In this document: in pieces, positions 11,637 to 24,379 of the stretch | Layout: each line of letters opens with the position of its first letter | Position numbering within the stretch: position 1 is the stretch's first letter | NCBI RefSeq assembly: GCF_026151205.1 | Contig: NC_087080.1 | Coordinates: 4,133,096 to 4,197,095, forward strand | DNA: 64,000 nt | Direction of reading: 5' to 3' | From: Bolinopsis microptera | Lineage: Eukaryota > Ctenophora > Tentaculata > Lobata > Bolinopsidae | The notes under the pieces: model-generated | Told to the model about the DNA's origin: nothing | Seen by the model: the letters and a program-made list of their open reading frames with translations, nothing else | Databases searched by the model: none | Program-made: the position numbers and the translations under genes

Positions 11637-12953
11637 CACTAACCTTTAAGATTACAGTTCCTAGATACTGAAAGAGTTACAGGCTTGTTGTACATCACGG
11701 CCACTAACCTTTAAGATTACAGTTGCTTGATATTGAAAGAGTTACAGGCTTGTTGTACATCACGGCCACTAACCTTTAAGATTACAGTTGCTAGATACTA
11801 AAAGAGTTACAGGCTTGTTGTACATCACGGCCACTAACCTTTAAGATTACAGTTGCTAGATACTGAAAGAGTTACAGGCTTGTTGTACATCACGACCACT
11901 AACCTTTAAGATTACAGTTGCTATATACTGAAAGAGTTACAGGCTTGTTGTACATCACGGCCACTAACCTTTAAGATTACAGTTGCTAGATACTGAAAGA
12001 GTTACAGGCTTGTTGTACATCACGACCACTAACCTTTAAGATTACAGTTGCTAGATACTGAAAGAGTTACAGGCTTGTTGTACATCACGACCACTAACCT
12101 TTAAGATTACAGTTGCTAGATACTGAAAGAGTTATAGCCTTGTTGTACATCACGACCACTAACCTTAAAGATTACAGTTGCTAGATACTGAAAAAGTTAT
12201 AGGCTTGTTGTACATCACGGCCACTAACCTTTAAGATTACAGTTGCTAGATACTGAAAGAGTTATAGCCTTGTTGTACATCACGACCACTAACCTTAAAG
12301 ATTACAGTTGCTAGATACTGAAAGAGTTATAGGCTTGTTGTACATCACGACCAATAACCTTTAAGATTACAGTTGCTAGATACTGAAAGAGTTATAGCCT
12401 TGTTGTACATCACGACCACTAACCTTAAAGATTACAGTTGCTAGATACTGAAAGAGTTATAGCCTTGTTGTACATCACGACCACTTACCTTAAAGATTAC
12501 AGTTGCTAGATACTGAAAGAGTTATAGGCTTGTTGTACATCACGGCCACTAACCTTTAAGATTACAGTTGCTAGATACTGAAAGAGTTATAGCCTTGTTG
12601 TACATCACGACCACTAACCTTAAAGATTACAGTTGCTAGATACTGAAAGAGTTATAGGCTTGTTGTACATCACGGCCAATAACCTTTAAGATTACAGTTC
12701 TAGATACTGAAAGAGTTACAGGCTTGTTGTACATCACGTCCACTAACCTTTAAGATTACAGTTGCTAGATACTGAAAGAGTTATAGGCTTGTTGTACATC
12801 ACGACCAATAACCTTTAAGATTACTGTTGCTAGATACTGAAAGAGTTACAGGCTTGTTGTACATCACGACCACTAACCTTTAAGATTACAGTTGCTAGAT
12901 ACTGAAAGAGTTACAGGCTTGTTGTACATCACGACCACTAACCTTTAAGATAC
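11637..12953. repeat. 65-bp minisatellite, about 20 copies
   Basis: Tandem unit of 65 bases containing cactaacctttaagattaca, gttgctagatactgaaagag and ggcttgttgtacatcacg. Copies differ at a few recurring sites (ggcttg/gccttg, cggcc/cgacc, cttt/ctta), and the variants alternate in the middle of the array, which suggests higher-order duplication. No conserved frame. Confidence 0.95.
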
Positions 12954-13375
12954 TACTATAGAAAATTATGATCCTTGCCAGAACAGAATCTTTTATTATT
13001 TTATACAATCTCTCTTCTGTGTTGTAAAATATTTTTAGGGACTACGGGTGAAAGATGAATAATTAAAATTCCAATGGATAACTGAGGTCAGTCGGTCCTA
13101 TCACGTGACCGCTGATCCTATCACACGTGACTCACTTTGATTCGTAAATACTCGGACACGCGTTCTCATAAGTAACGTGTCGCATACCGACTAGGATAGT
13201 CTGCATACGACTACGTCACCAGAGCTCAAGCTACTTGATCAGACCTTACATGGACTAGTGTATCGCGTGTAATTGGATTCAATTATAGGAGCTGTGCAAC
13301 TTTATTGCAGCATCTTGATCTGGTATCACCTTCTGAAACCAAGCAGGCAGCTGGGCCAGAGATTTTAAAATAGAA

Positions 13376-13588
13376 GGATTTTTTGTTAATGAACATCGAA
13401 GCGAAAATCATGTAACCCTATGTTTTCGTCGTTGCCAAATAAAAGCCATACTACATGGTACAGAGCTAGATGATGAAGAGAAATTAAAACATATCATATC
13501 TGATTTTTTAAATTTCCTCGAACAAATCTTTCAAGATAATAATGAAATAAAACCAAAGTGGAAACTATTAAAGTGTAAAACTTCATGA
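13376..13588 (+). pseudogene. unidentified coding-like fragment inside the inverted repeat
   Basis: Seventy codons open to a TGA, starting GFFVNEHRSENHVTLCFRRC and ending in a charged, helical-looking tail. There is no in-frame ATG. The composition is protein-like and the start is repeated, inverted, in the right arm (about 15180-15235), so it is probably an internal piece of a mobile-element protein. Another open stretch at 14869-15114 (minus, HLAVIDDIISYRLIGWHR...) may be part of the same. I recognise neither. Confidence 0.3.
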
Positions 13589-14414
13589 TTCGAGTGGTCA
13601 ATTGTATTCATAGGTCTGCTTTATAGATTGAAATAACCTTTTATTTAAAACAATTGTTCCATTATTTGTCTGGGACGAAGTTATGGCACGTGGTCAGTGG
13701 TCACATCTAGCAAATGTTGAATAATAGTCACTAGCCGCATCAACCAAGACGTTGTTATGTACACGTGCTTATAGCGTAACGCGAACGTTACTATTTGTCA
13801 CCCACAAACAGTTGGACTTGTATATTAATGTCTTAGTAATTTTCATAGTAGTGGCTTCTTCATAGAACTTACGATCATGATAATCTATTTTTCAAAAAAT
13901 CTAAAAGTAATCATTAGTCGAAAATTGGGAACAATTTTCATCTGCATGAACGTTTCTTGGAAAATTATCCCCAGCTGTATGCTTCGGCAATGGTACTTTT
14001 GCTAAGCATACAGCTGAAGACATGATTTTCAAAGACAATAATTACGGCAAAATGGAGAGCAAATTGTCGATTACGATTTTTCAAGTCGAGGCTCGGAAAA
14101 TTTACTCGCTTAGTTTCTTACTTCACTCCTAGAATTGTGCTCTGCAGGAGATAATTTTGTTTGCAGACTGCGCCTGATGTTCGAATTTTCCACTCAAGTG
14201 CACGTATTGTTTAATCAATTCGCAGTTATAACCCGTTACCGATTTAATATGTATCGGCAATCTCGTATCAATATCCTTTTTAAACTATTTTCACAACTAC
14301 AATTAAATACATTTATTGAGGGCTTATGTCACTGAAGATGACGCCTTGCAACATGTTTGACGATAGCCTGTAGATTGATAGTTTGATCTCAGTATTTACA
14401 ACAATTCATCTAGT

Positions 14415-14775
14415 TTGATTGATTCAAAGGGAAACAAATTCCTCTATCAATATCTAACACCCTGTATATATATAAAGCGAGACGCGATATATATATGGAT
14501 GGATCCGTACCATTTTACTGACACCACGGTATTAACTTTAACGCGGCTTTCCGCAAAAACCGTAAAAGATGTAGGGACAACTGAAACTTTTTTGACTGAT
14601 GCTTTAATGGCATTCAAATCTGCATGAAAAAATTGGCCAAGAAATAAGAATTTTAGTGCCCAAAATTTGGACGCGTCAAAAACGCGAATTAAATATGTAA
14701 TAATTATTTTAGTCTCTCGAGTCTTGACACCGCTTTAGGGTTAGACGGGTTCCTGCTAGTTCATATAACAGGAGC
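14415..14775 (+). repeat. dispersed repeat family X, copy 1
   Basis: Matches 43980-44995 in the opposite orientation. Shared blocks include ttactgacaccacggtatta, the aaagcgagacg block with TA-rich flank, aattcgcgtttttga when inverted, and gtcttgacaccg...gggttcctgctag. This copy lacks the 611-bp insertion found in the other. Confidence 0.75.
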
Positions 14776-16419
14776 GTCAACCTATCCGTAAGCAGCCCTA
14801 ACACAACCCTAAAATATTGTTAGTTCATCCTGAAAATGCTATGAAGACTTGAAAAACTGCTTAAGTGCTTATAGAAGTCCCGATAAAATCCTTGGTAGTC
14901 CTTTTCGATTTTGGTTGATATCCGTATTCGTTGATCTTAAGCAAATATTTGGAAAAATGTCTTTCGTCTTCTGAACTCGAGATATTTCCTTCATAAGCCC
15001 TATCATTAGCTGAGAACTAGAGTCATTGTTTACAATTACTGAGATTCGGCAGAGAGACCGGTGCCATCCGATAAGCCGATAGCTTATAATATCATCTATG
15101 ACAGCCAAGTGCATTTTAAAGTAATTTGCCCTTGAGTATGATAATTATAACCAGTTTTATTTTGTTTAGCGTCCTCGAAAACATAGGGTTACATGATTTT
15201 CGCTTCGATATTCATTAACAAAAAATCCTTCTATCTTCAAATTTCTGGCCCAGCTGCCTGCTAGGTTTCAAAATCAAGGTTTACGAATCAAGGTCACGTG
15301 ATAGGATCAGCGGTCACGTGATAGGATTGACTGTCTCGTGACCTCAGTTATCTCTTATATAGTTATATGGCACAAGTAGCTTCGATTGATCAGCTCTTAA
15401 TTGGGCTACAATCCTTGAGAGGCCTATAATTACCCAATTGTAAATGAACGATATCTCATTCTACAGTATGATGAGAGCGTAAAAAGAATGCTTCCCGGAA
15501 TCAGCACAATAAAGGGAACAAGATGCTGTTGGAATTTTAATTATTCATCTTCCACCTGTAGTCCCTAAATATGTTATATTAAAGTTTTGTTTCATATTCC
15601 TTATATTGTATGATGAATACCTTCGCAGTTCGCTTTCTTAGTCAAAATAGCATTAACTGTTCAAATATTTCTGGAAACAATTCTTATCGGTAAATTTATG
15701 TATTACGGAAATATTTTATGCACACCGTCAACAAGCTGCAAATAAAACAAGCAAGCCTTATCAACTTCGTGATAACTGATAGGCAACTGATAAGCAACAA
15801 GAATTTTAGCAGCATCCGATATTGATCTCTAATATGGAACGTTATAGGACCCCGGTATTCTAGCTGCAGATTTATTTAATTGACGATGTCAATTCATGGC
15901 AGCTCGGCGCGGCACAGTAACGCATCGCGCTACAACAGATGTATATCATTATCAAGACTACAAAAACCTTGATACGTAAACCTTGATACGTAATTCTAAT
16001 TCTCTGCAGAGAAAAAATAGTCCTAAAGAAAATTTGTCGATGAAAAATGGGCTTGTTAAAGGGCAATGCTAATATTGCAATTGATTCTATAGCAAAGCAT
16101 TAAGCAATAAAGCACACGATACGGATAATGCTATCAAAGTTTTCTATTTTTATCTTATTCTTTAAAGTTCTGATTTTTTTATTTACCGATTTTTGGAAAT
16201 TAAATTCAATTAATGATATTGTAACTATATAATGATGATGTAACAAGGTTACATAGCATAGGAGCATAATTCAAGTATGCATAGTGCTGACACATATTAC
16301 TTTTATTATTTTGCCAAATTTATCGCCGAAAACCGATATTATCGTGATAATTTTGAAAAATGTATCGAATATTGTGGTTTAAAAAAGTTGTACCGATAAT
16401 GGCAACCCTAGTCAAAATA

Positions 16420-17040
16420 CGAAAATCTCACGCAGGACTAAACACAAAACCAAAAATCAAACACAATTACAACTTTTACAAGCTGGACTGCAATCAAAAC
16501 CCACACGCCTCTAAAATCTGAATATAGCCAGTCACTTATCACTTATCACTAGAGGAGTAGTGAAGGTACGATCAATGCTCTAACTCAGCCGTGTTCAATG
16601 TGGTATAACTATAACTAAAAGAATGTACCAGGCAGGTTATATTACATTTACAGGCTGAGGCTTAATGTATATATACATTGTATCAGTATAGATACAGAGG
16701 ATAAACTCGACAACAGCATGAGCAAACAGCGTCCATTTTATTGTAATTATTTATTGTAATTAAGCTCATTCTTTCATAGTCAGGGTGGTATAATTTTTCA
16801 ATAAAACGCTAAAAAGTTAAGATTAAAGACCTTAGGAGATGATTGCAATGCGTCACAAATGCAATTGCAATCTCGATCCCCTGTATAATAACGATGTTTC
16901 TGTATAATAACACAAACTGATAGTGATTACTATTAATGTATTAGCAACCCTCCCAATTTAGAACTCCTAACCTGCTTAAACTAAAATGTCCTTGACGCTG
17001 TAAGTCTGTAACACTAACAACCGAAACCGACAGATCCTGC
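16420..17040. other. intergenic, nothing recognised
   Basis: No gene or repeat recognised between the hAT right end and the 36-bp minisatellite. Confidence 0.4.
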
Positions 17041-17045
17041 CTACA

Positions 17046-17985
17046 CCATGCAGCACTATCCCTCCTTCTCCTCTGACCTCTGCCTACACCATGCAGCACT
17101 ATCCCTTCTTCTCCTCTGCCTGCACCATGCAGCACTATCCCTCCTTCTCCTCTGCCTGCACCATGCAGCACTATCCCTCCTTCTCCTCTGCCTGCACCAT
17201 GCAGCACTATCCCTCCTTCTCCTCTGCCTACACCATGCAGCACTATCCCTCCTTCTCCTCTGCCTGCACCATGCAGCACTATCCCTCCTTCTCTTCTGCC
17301 TGCACCATGCAGCACTATCCCTCCTTCTCTTCTGCCTGTACCATGCAGCACTATCCCTCCTTCTCCTCTGCCTGCACCATGCAGCACTATCCCTCCTTCT
17401 CCTCTGCAGCTGCACTATACAGCACTATCCCTCCTTCTCCTCTGCCTGCACCATGCATCACTATCCCTCCTTCTCCTCTGCCTGCACCATGCAGCACTAT
17501 CCCTCCTTCTCCTCTGCCTGCACCATGCAGCACTATCCATCCTTCTCCTCTGCCTGCACCATGCAGCACTATCCCTCCTTCTCCTCTGCCTGCACCATGC
17601 AGCACTATCCCTCCTTCTCCTCTGCCTGCACCATGCAGCACTATCCCTCCTTCTCCTCTGCCTGCACCATGCAGCACTATCCCTCCTTCTCTTCTGCCTG
17701 TACCATGCAGCACTATCCCTCCTTCTCCTCTGCCTGCACCATGCAGCACTATCCCTCCGTCTCCTCTGCCTGCACCATGCAGCACTATCCCTCTTTCTCC
17801 TCTGCCTGCACCATGCAGCACTATCCCTCCTTCTCCTCTGCCTGCACCATGCAGCACTATCCCTCCTTCTCCTCTGCCTGCACCATGCAGCACTATCCCT
17901 CCTTCTCCTCTGCCTGCACCATGCAGCACTATCCCTCCTTCTCCTGACTCCTCTGCCTGCACCATGCAGCACTATCCCTCCGGCC
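17046..17985. repeat. 36-bp minisatellite, about 26 copies
   Basis: The unit contains tgcctgcaccatgcagcact followed by atccctccttctcctc, 36 bases in all. Because 36 is divisible by 3, several frames on both strands stay open for up to 300 codons (for example a 12-residue repeat [12 protein letters not shown]). I treat this as a by-product: there is no signal peptide, splice context or non-repetitive coding flank, and the array contains a frame change near 17409. Confidence 0.95.
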
Positions 17986-17999
17986 TACCGTATGCGTAA

Positions 18000-18266
18000 A
18001 CAGGTGCATGCCAACTGCTGATGTAATTAAAAAAGCATCTAGACAAGTATCCATATTCCTAAGTTTCTAAGTCTCTAAGTCTCTAAGTTTACGTTCTACA
18101 ACTTTTAGTAAACTATTAATAACATGATGACGTAATAAATAAAGAGTCCTACCACTTACCAGACATCATGATAGAACTATTACGATACAAACAACAAAGA
18201 CCCCGTTGAAGATTTGGCAACACAATCAAATATTTGAAAATTCCAGCGTTGTTTTAAAACAACTAT
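18000..18266. other. intergenic, nothing recognised
   Basis: Short AT-rich spacer between the 36-bp minisatellite and copy 3 of the minute element; no feature seen. Confidence 0.35.
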
Positions 18267-18341
18267 TTATTTGGCGGCGCTCAGCCTGTCATTCCGTCAT
18301 ATTATCTTTTATGAACACAAAATCCCGAGGTCCCCGGGTAA
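18267..18341 (+). mobile_element. minute 75-bp inverted-repeat element, copy 3 (decayed)
   Basis: Same family as 9498-9569: ggcggcgctcagcctgtcat ... gaggtccccgggtaa. The left end is degraded and no target duplication is visible, so this is the oldest of the four copies. Confidence 0.65.
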
Positions 18342-19699
18342 GAGCTTATTCACTTTTTATAATACAGACAGAGTGGGTAACTCTGATATTCCTTTGCTTT
18401 ACTTTGCTCTCTAGAACGACGATGTTATATGCACCATATGTAATAGTTTCTACATACGTCCTTAGTCCGAATAGGCAGTAAGTAACTAGTTCACTAATGG
18501 TATTGGGACTGCTGCTATGGCAAAATATAATGGTCTTTGTGAATAGTGAGTTACTAGCTCACTAATGGTATTGGGACAGCACGGTAATATTGACCCCAGG
18601 CAAAGAGCTGGAACGCAAACGCCCCATAAAATCCAGCTTTATATAGTTGAGTCAACTGGAATCTAACCATTTTTTTAGTAGAAAAGGGATCTGTATGCAT
18701 GATCAGATATGCGCTGGTCAATAACCATTGCATCTCTGATCCTGCATGGCTGCATTGGTCATATACTCATTACTCTTTCTTGATCTTGGTAGCTCAACCG
18801 TTGTTTTTATTTTATAACCTACGGCAGGACCCATTGTATAATGTCTAGTAGGTATCTACCCTGTCCCTTGATACATAGCCTATACTATTTTCAAGAAATT
18901 CGGGTCATAAAAGATTTTATTCAAACGATTGCGATCGTTTTTCCGCCATGCAGCAATCTCATATTTAATTTAAAGAATTTTTTATTGGGGGGGGGGGGGG
19001 GGGGGGGAGGTGTTCAACATGGTTTGACAGTTCTCAGACATCTCGCTGTTGAGTTATTAGGCGAAACCCTAGTTTTATGCTCTCGTGAGTAGCAACAACA
19101 AAATATTTCAGCTTCTCTCGAGATTTTAGTGTTAATCTTGGGCATTAAAATGAGTAAAATACTGATATGAGTCTCCAGGTTGTATTAAAATGTCCAAATT
19201 CATAGAATTAAGGGGTAGTAGAATTTGGTTGTTAATGCCTTATAGCTGATATTTTTGCACTATGCAGTATGCATAATCGACACACGATCAGTAACAATAT
19301 TTTTCATTTTGCTGATGTCCCTCAGTTATTAGCCCATTTACCACCCAATTTTAATAAGACACCAAGCTGATATCCGGGGAATATCATTACATTCATAGGC
19401 TATTCGATATCTCATAATATGGCTCTTCTGTTGATTATTGTCGCAGCACAGACCTTCACAACATGCTCACAAATAGTCAATTCAGTAAATTATTTAATGA
19501 GGATTACATTTTGGAGACCAGAAATGTTGTTTATAATCTATTTCGTGAAAGATTTCCTAAAAGTAAGCTATGACTTAGTATCCATATGCCATGCACACTT
19601 TGAAACCATATCTTCGATGTTATGTTTTTTTGTTTGGTTGTATAAGTATAACTTTCATTTAACTGATTGGGATCTGACACATGTAATATTGTAATGATC
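18342..19699. other. intergenic with a 21-base G run
   Basis: No gene supported. A run of 21 G lies at 18987-19007. A phrase ctcactaatggtattgggac is repeated near 18491 and 18558. The open frame at 19419-19694 has no recognisable domain and no splice context. Confidence 0.4.
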
Positions 19700-19963
19700 T
19701 TTCTAATTTCTAATTCTAATTCTAATTCTAATTCTAATTCTAATTCTAATTCTAATTCTAATTCTAATTCTAATTCTAATTCTAATTCTAATTCTAATTC
19801 TAATTCTAATTCTAATTCTAATTCTAATTCTAATTCTAATTCTAATTCTAATTCTAATTCTAATTCTAATTCTAATTCTAATTCTAATTCTAATTCTAAT
19901 TCTAATTCTAATTCTAATTCTAATTCTAATTCTAATTCTAATTCTAATTCTAATTCTAATTCT
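19700..19963. repeat. (AATTCT)n microsatellite, about 260 bp
   Basis: About 43 uninterrupted copies of the hexamer. The Ser-Asn frame is a by-product. It ends about 110 bases before the start codon of the plus-strand secreted-protein gene, so it lies in that gene's promoter or 5' leader. Confidence 0.97.
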
Positions 19964-20072
19964 GTTGTATAATGTGGTATATTTTCTTGCGTAGTTTTTA
20001 GAATTTTAACAGAGCTTTTCGACGTTAAATTCGTATCATATTGTTAGACATCAAGAACAGTGTGATAAAACG

Positions 20073-23040
20073 ATGCGGATAATCTTGCTGCTGTCCCTTC
20101 TCTTTATTGAGAATTCTGCTCAGAATCTAGATAAAGGTAGGATCACCATTAACCATGATTTGTTACGCAACTTATATTGCTAGCAGTCAAATAATATTTT
20201 GAAATAATGTTTCAGTCGAATGAACTATGAAATGAACAATCGATCCAATATATTCATAACACAACAATCGTCGAGTAATTTCTATAACTGATAATATTTT
20301 ACTCATGACATTATTATCTATAGATATAACCAGCAGATGTACTGTACTCTGCTTTAAGATAATAAATTAACGTGATTATAACAACAGGCTGGAAAGCGGT
20401 AAAACGTGGGGTTCATATAGACTTCAATCTGGATCAGCATTATCTTGAAATAAGAACTGATAGCACGCTAGGGAGTGACGATCAAGTGTACGTGGACTTC
20501 TACAATTCAGAGGGAGAACTTGCAGGAGGACTCTTCTTCTTCTTCTACTCCACTCCTCAGTACCAGTTCGTGGGTTGCAGCTCGGAATCCACAAACTTTT
20601 CAACTGACCTGCCTACTGCAACAGACAAGGTATGGAGGGTAACGTTAACTAGAACCTCAGGTATCAGACTAGTGGTACACTGTAACGAGGTGGAGGTGCT
20701 CAACAACCTGATGTCAACGTGTAGTTACAGTGGCTGGACCGGGTATTGGAGCAGGAACATTGCAAAGATATGGTTCCAATCCGCTGACACTGCAACAGAT
20801 TTCTATAGACCTCAGCTAGGTAACTGTGTAATTCAAGATGAAAAATCAGGTTCAGTTAAATGAACTGTCAATTGTCAAACGAATTATCAAAAGAATATAT
20901 TCAAAACATATCGATCGTCGAGTAATTTCTATTAGTATACTATAGTTGATCATACTTGTCTCATGATATTATTATCTACCAGCTGATGTACTGTAATCTG
21001 CTTTAAGATAATAACGTGGTTATAACAACAGGCTGGAAAGCAGTACAACGTGACGTTTTTATAGACTTCGATCTGGACCAGTATTCTCTTGAAATAAAGA
21101 CTGATAGCACGCTAGGGAGTGACGATAAAGTATGTGTGTGGCTCTACGTTTCACCGAGTGGTGGAAACTATTTAACAGGAATCGAATTATACTTCTTCTC
21201 TACTCCTTATTACAAAATCGGGGCATGCAAGGTGAGCAGCCCTTTCCCTACTGACCTGCCTACTGCAACAGACAAGGTATGGAGGGTAACCTTAACTAGA
21301 ACCTCAGGTATCAGACTAGTGCTACACTGTAACGAGGTGGAGGTGATGAACATCCTGATGTCAGACAAAACGTGTGATAATAGTAACTGGAACACAAAAT
21401 GGAGCAAGAAAATTTCACATATATTGTTTCCTCTTTCCTGTGACACTGCCTCTGATTTCTACAGACCTCTAACAGGTAGCTGGGTAGTTAAAGATACCTG
21501 TGAACATGACGCATAATATTTGATATATTTCTAAATACAATTTGTTGGCATTTATGGTGTAAGTAATCTCTGTATGAAAAACATGAACTATCAAACTTCT
21601 TTCAATTATCAAGGGCAATATTATCAAGGGCAATATTTGTCAGGATGTAGTGGACTGAAGGCTGAGTGGACGAGTACGATTGAGACAGCAGCTAAGTTTC
21701 CAGTAGACCCAGGAACCGTCGTGAAAGTGAATTGTTCTTTCGCAGGAGCTCTGAACAAAGGGAGCAATGAAGTGACTTGCACAACAGGGACAGAATTCAC
21801 CTTCTTAAAAGAGCCTTGTTGCTTAAGCGCAGGTAAATCATAATATTGATATTTGTTATCAATTAATCTGGTTAAATTATTGATCTGGTTAAATTATTGA
21901 TTTGAGAACTGACTTTTTGGACTAAGTGGATGCATAAAAACAGGTCAACACTTCAAAATGTCCCCAATCAACGAATCTATTATTATCTGGGGATAAAATC
22001 CAAATGCCCAAAATTACCCTTCCATGTCCAAAATAACCCCTGTCCATATTTACCCTACACTACCGAGTTAACTTAGATATCAATTAAAACAATTAGAAAA
22101 TCTGATAAATACATATCCTGCCCAATATTTTAACTTAGATGTTGTAATGAACCTCGGAAATTCCCAGAATTTCCAGTCATTCTGTGCTTGAAGTTGAATA
22201 TGATTTTATGTTTAAGATATATCTCCTTAAGTTTAGCAGATCATTTATATAAGAAGTGTATCTGAATTAGAGAAGATGCTTACGTTTAATTAACAAACGA
22301 AGCTTTTTGTGTTTAACCAAGGGACAATTCGACACGGTTGATGACATTCCATGGAAGTGAGATTCGGAGATGATATATGACTATGAGGATGACGCTTGGA
22401 GAAAGAGTTATTCTTAGGCCAGCACAGTCGATAGGGTTGTTCCGGTACTCAGGGGCCAGTAGGCCGGTTTCGACCGGCTACGTCATGTTTTGATAAGCTT
22501 TCTAGTCTTAGTAATCCAGTTGTTTTTCTTAATTTGATGTGAGCGTTTAATTTAGCTGTCTTGCTTCTAATTTAAGAGTTCAGACGTGAATTGATAATAA
22601 TCTTGTTTTCAAGTTTCTATTCCAGTTTCCTTCATTTATCTAATTTTATGTGGCTATAGTAAAACGTCATTTATATCTAGGTTCAACCAGACACGAATAC
22701 ATCTTGCAGGTTTGTTGATAAGTTTCCTCCTAAACTAGATGACCACTCCGAGGAAACAACACGCGTGTTGGGTTCGTTCTAGAGGTAAATTACTTTTCTA
22801 TTAGTCTCAGCATGTCAGATCTAAGTATAATAAAAAGGTAATTGAACATCGTAGTTCCTTATTCTCAATTATATCCATTATACAAAATTACGTTGTCGTT
22901 TTCCAGGTCAAATGTCCACGAGGATTCCTGCTAATACCGTGTTGTTACTTGCTATGTTCAATACCAGCTTGATCGGGCCAAGAAATATTGATTCTCCTTC
23001 GTCAGCCGAGGTAATTAGTTCAGTAACAACGTCTACATAA
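20073..23040 (+). CDS. secreted modular protein with two repeated ~145-aa domains and a cysteine-rich module (5 exons, 420 aa)
   Basis: Exons 20073-20136, 20388-20819, 21032-21475, 21644-21832 and 22907-23040 join with GT-AG borders. Every intron is phase 1, and the sum is 1263 bases, exactly 421 codons including stop. Exon 1 is a signal peptide (MRIILLLSLLFIENSAQ). Exons 2 and 3 encode homologous beta-rich domains; shared phrases include GWKAV, TDSTLGSDD, TDLPTATDKVWRVTLTRTSG and a C-terminal FYRP. Exon 4 is a shorter domain with Cys at both ends (CSGLKAEW ... VKVNCSF ... EVTCTTGT ... EPCC), reminiscent of sushi/CCP folds. Exon 5 carries a short hydrophobic run (TVLLLAMFNTSLIG) that is a weak candidate for a membrane or GPI-type tail. 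I do not recognise the repeated domain by name. Function is unknown: extracellular binding or adhesion is inferred from architecture only. Exons 2 and 3 and their flanking intron bases are near-duplicates. The last exon rests on phase, acceptor and open frame alone. Confidence 0.75.
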
Positions 23041-24237
23041 AGTAGTAGATTATAGAGTAAGACTTGACACTCGACATTTCCTTTTATATTAATATTTACA
23101 TGTGCAAGTTTAAAGTAGTTTCCGCTTGGCTATGTCATAAATTGTTTTAACACCATAGTTAAAAGATATTGTTTTCAGACCAGACTTCCTTCACCATTCG
23201 TGACGATACTCCATTCCACAATCCACCTACACCATTGCTTCGAAATAGACTTTGAAAAGTGATTGCACCATCATATATTTGGACACCAAGATATTTCCCT
23301 TAAATAGGTTATGAGAAGATGTTCTCCCGTGTCAAGTAATTAGTATAGTACAAAAAGCTTACTTCCATTGTTATATAATCATTTTTTAATAAGAAGGTTT
23401 TTGTTCATTAATTAGTAGATCTATATTCTTGCTTACATTGGTGTATCAATTTGTGTTAACCCACTAAAATTGAAAGTCTTAATTATAATCATTATACCGC
23501 AACAAATTAAATAAGAAGTCGTTAGTAGCATGACGATCTAAATTCCAGCAAAACTATAATTTCCCTAAAACCAAAGTTATAAGACGCTCAATAGTGGGTT
23601 CAGAACCTTCCGAGACGGACTCTCTTTATATAACCTGGGCCTCCCATGTTTTATAGTTCTAGCCAAGTCAAAAGGAGCTCTTAATAAATAATTTCTTGGA
23701 GGAAATAAAGTACTACATATCATGGACATGGGAGAGGTGATTATTGCCCGGTACTAGCAACTAACACCTGTTTAATAATTGGTACCGTGGTTAATAACAG
23801 ATATCAATTAAAACAAGAAAACCTGATAAATACATATCTGCCCGATATTTTTTTCTCAAATTTTTAAACCCTTTTGAATATCTTCCTTGCAAACTTCAAG
23901 GATAATTTTGGCCGGCAATCTTTTCAGTGAAAATCGGTAGGGACCGTTCCCAGAAATATCCAGTGCAAAATATCTGGAGGTCCCAACATGTTGTTTCAAC
24001 TCTAAACATCAAGTTTAAGTTATGCCGTTATAATAGTCCTGGATGGAATTTCAGGGAATTTATATGATACATTTTAAACGGGATCGTCATTCATCAGGGT
24101 CCATAATATCATTATACGTTTATCAATATCATACATTTTGCATTTATCATGGCTGAATTCAGTGAATTGCAGAATTCAATTTTCATCTTTATTGTTTTGT
24201 CAGTTATTTTGCGATAGTCTAAACGCGATAGCCAGCT
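23041..24237. other. intergenic, nothing recognised
   Basis: AT-rich, no gene recognised. AATAAA near 23685 on the plus strand might serve the gene upstream, but it is over 600 bases past the stop. Confidence 0.35.
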
Positions 24238-24330
24238 TGTAGTTTACAACCTACCAGGACGCGCGCCGAGTTGGACTTGTCGACGGTTCCAATATATGGA
24301 ACAGATATTTTACGAGTATCACCCGTTAAT
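24238..24330 (+). repeat. dispersed repeat, inverted copy at 52375-52460
   Basis: Shares accaggacgcgcgccgagtt-like and gagtatcacccg blocks with 52375-52460 in opposite orientation. The preceding ttgcgatagtctaaacgcga resembles the end of the foldback element at 3288, suggesting one wider family. Confidence 0.6.
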
Positions 24331-24379
24331 AGCCAGCGCTTACTAGCGGCAGCGCTGATTTATTAAATAAAGAATTAAT

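Larger units (their letters stand above)
13034..15569. mobile_element. nested long inverted-repeat element, about 2.5 kb
   Basis: The outer ends match when inverted: TTTAGGGACTAC followed by gaataattaaaattccaa on the left, and the reverse complement on the right. A second pair of arm segments also matches: ggataactgaggtca plus the CACGTGA-rich block at 13070-13150 against 15290-15350, and 13330-13430 against 15180-15270. Each arm has about 180-190 bases absent from the other, so the arms have been edited since they formed. No clear target duplication. It lies wholly within the hAT shell. The inner region holds a copy of another dispersed repeat (14415-14775) and two open stretches of unknown origin. 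Confidence 0.6.

Noticed and set aside
11637-12953. CRISPR-like array
   Set aside because: The whole 65-bp unit is repeated, with no unique spacers between short repeats, and the genome is eukaryotic.
19667-19972. Ser-Asn repeat protein
   Set aside because: Translation of the (AATTCT)n microsatellite only.
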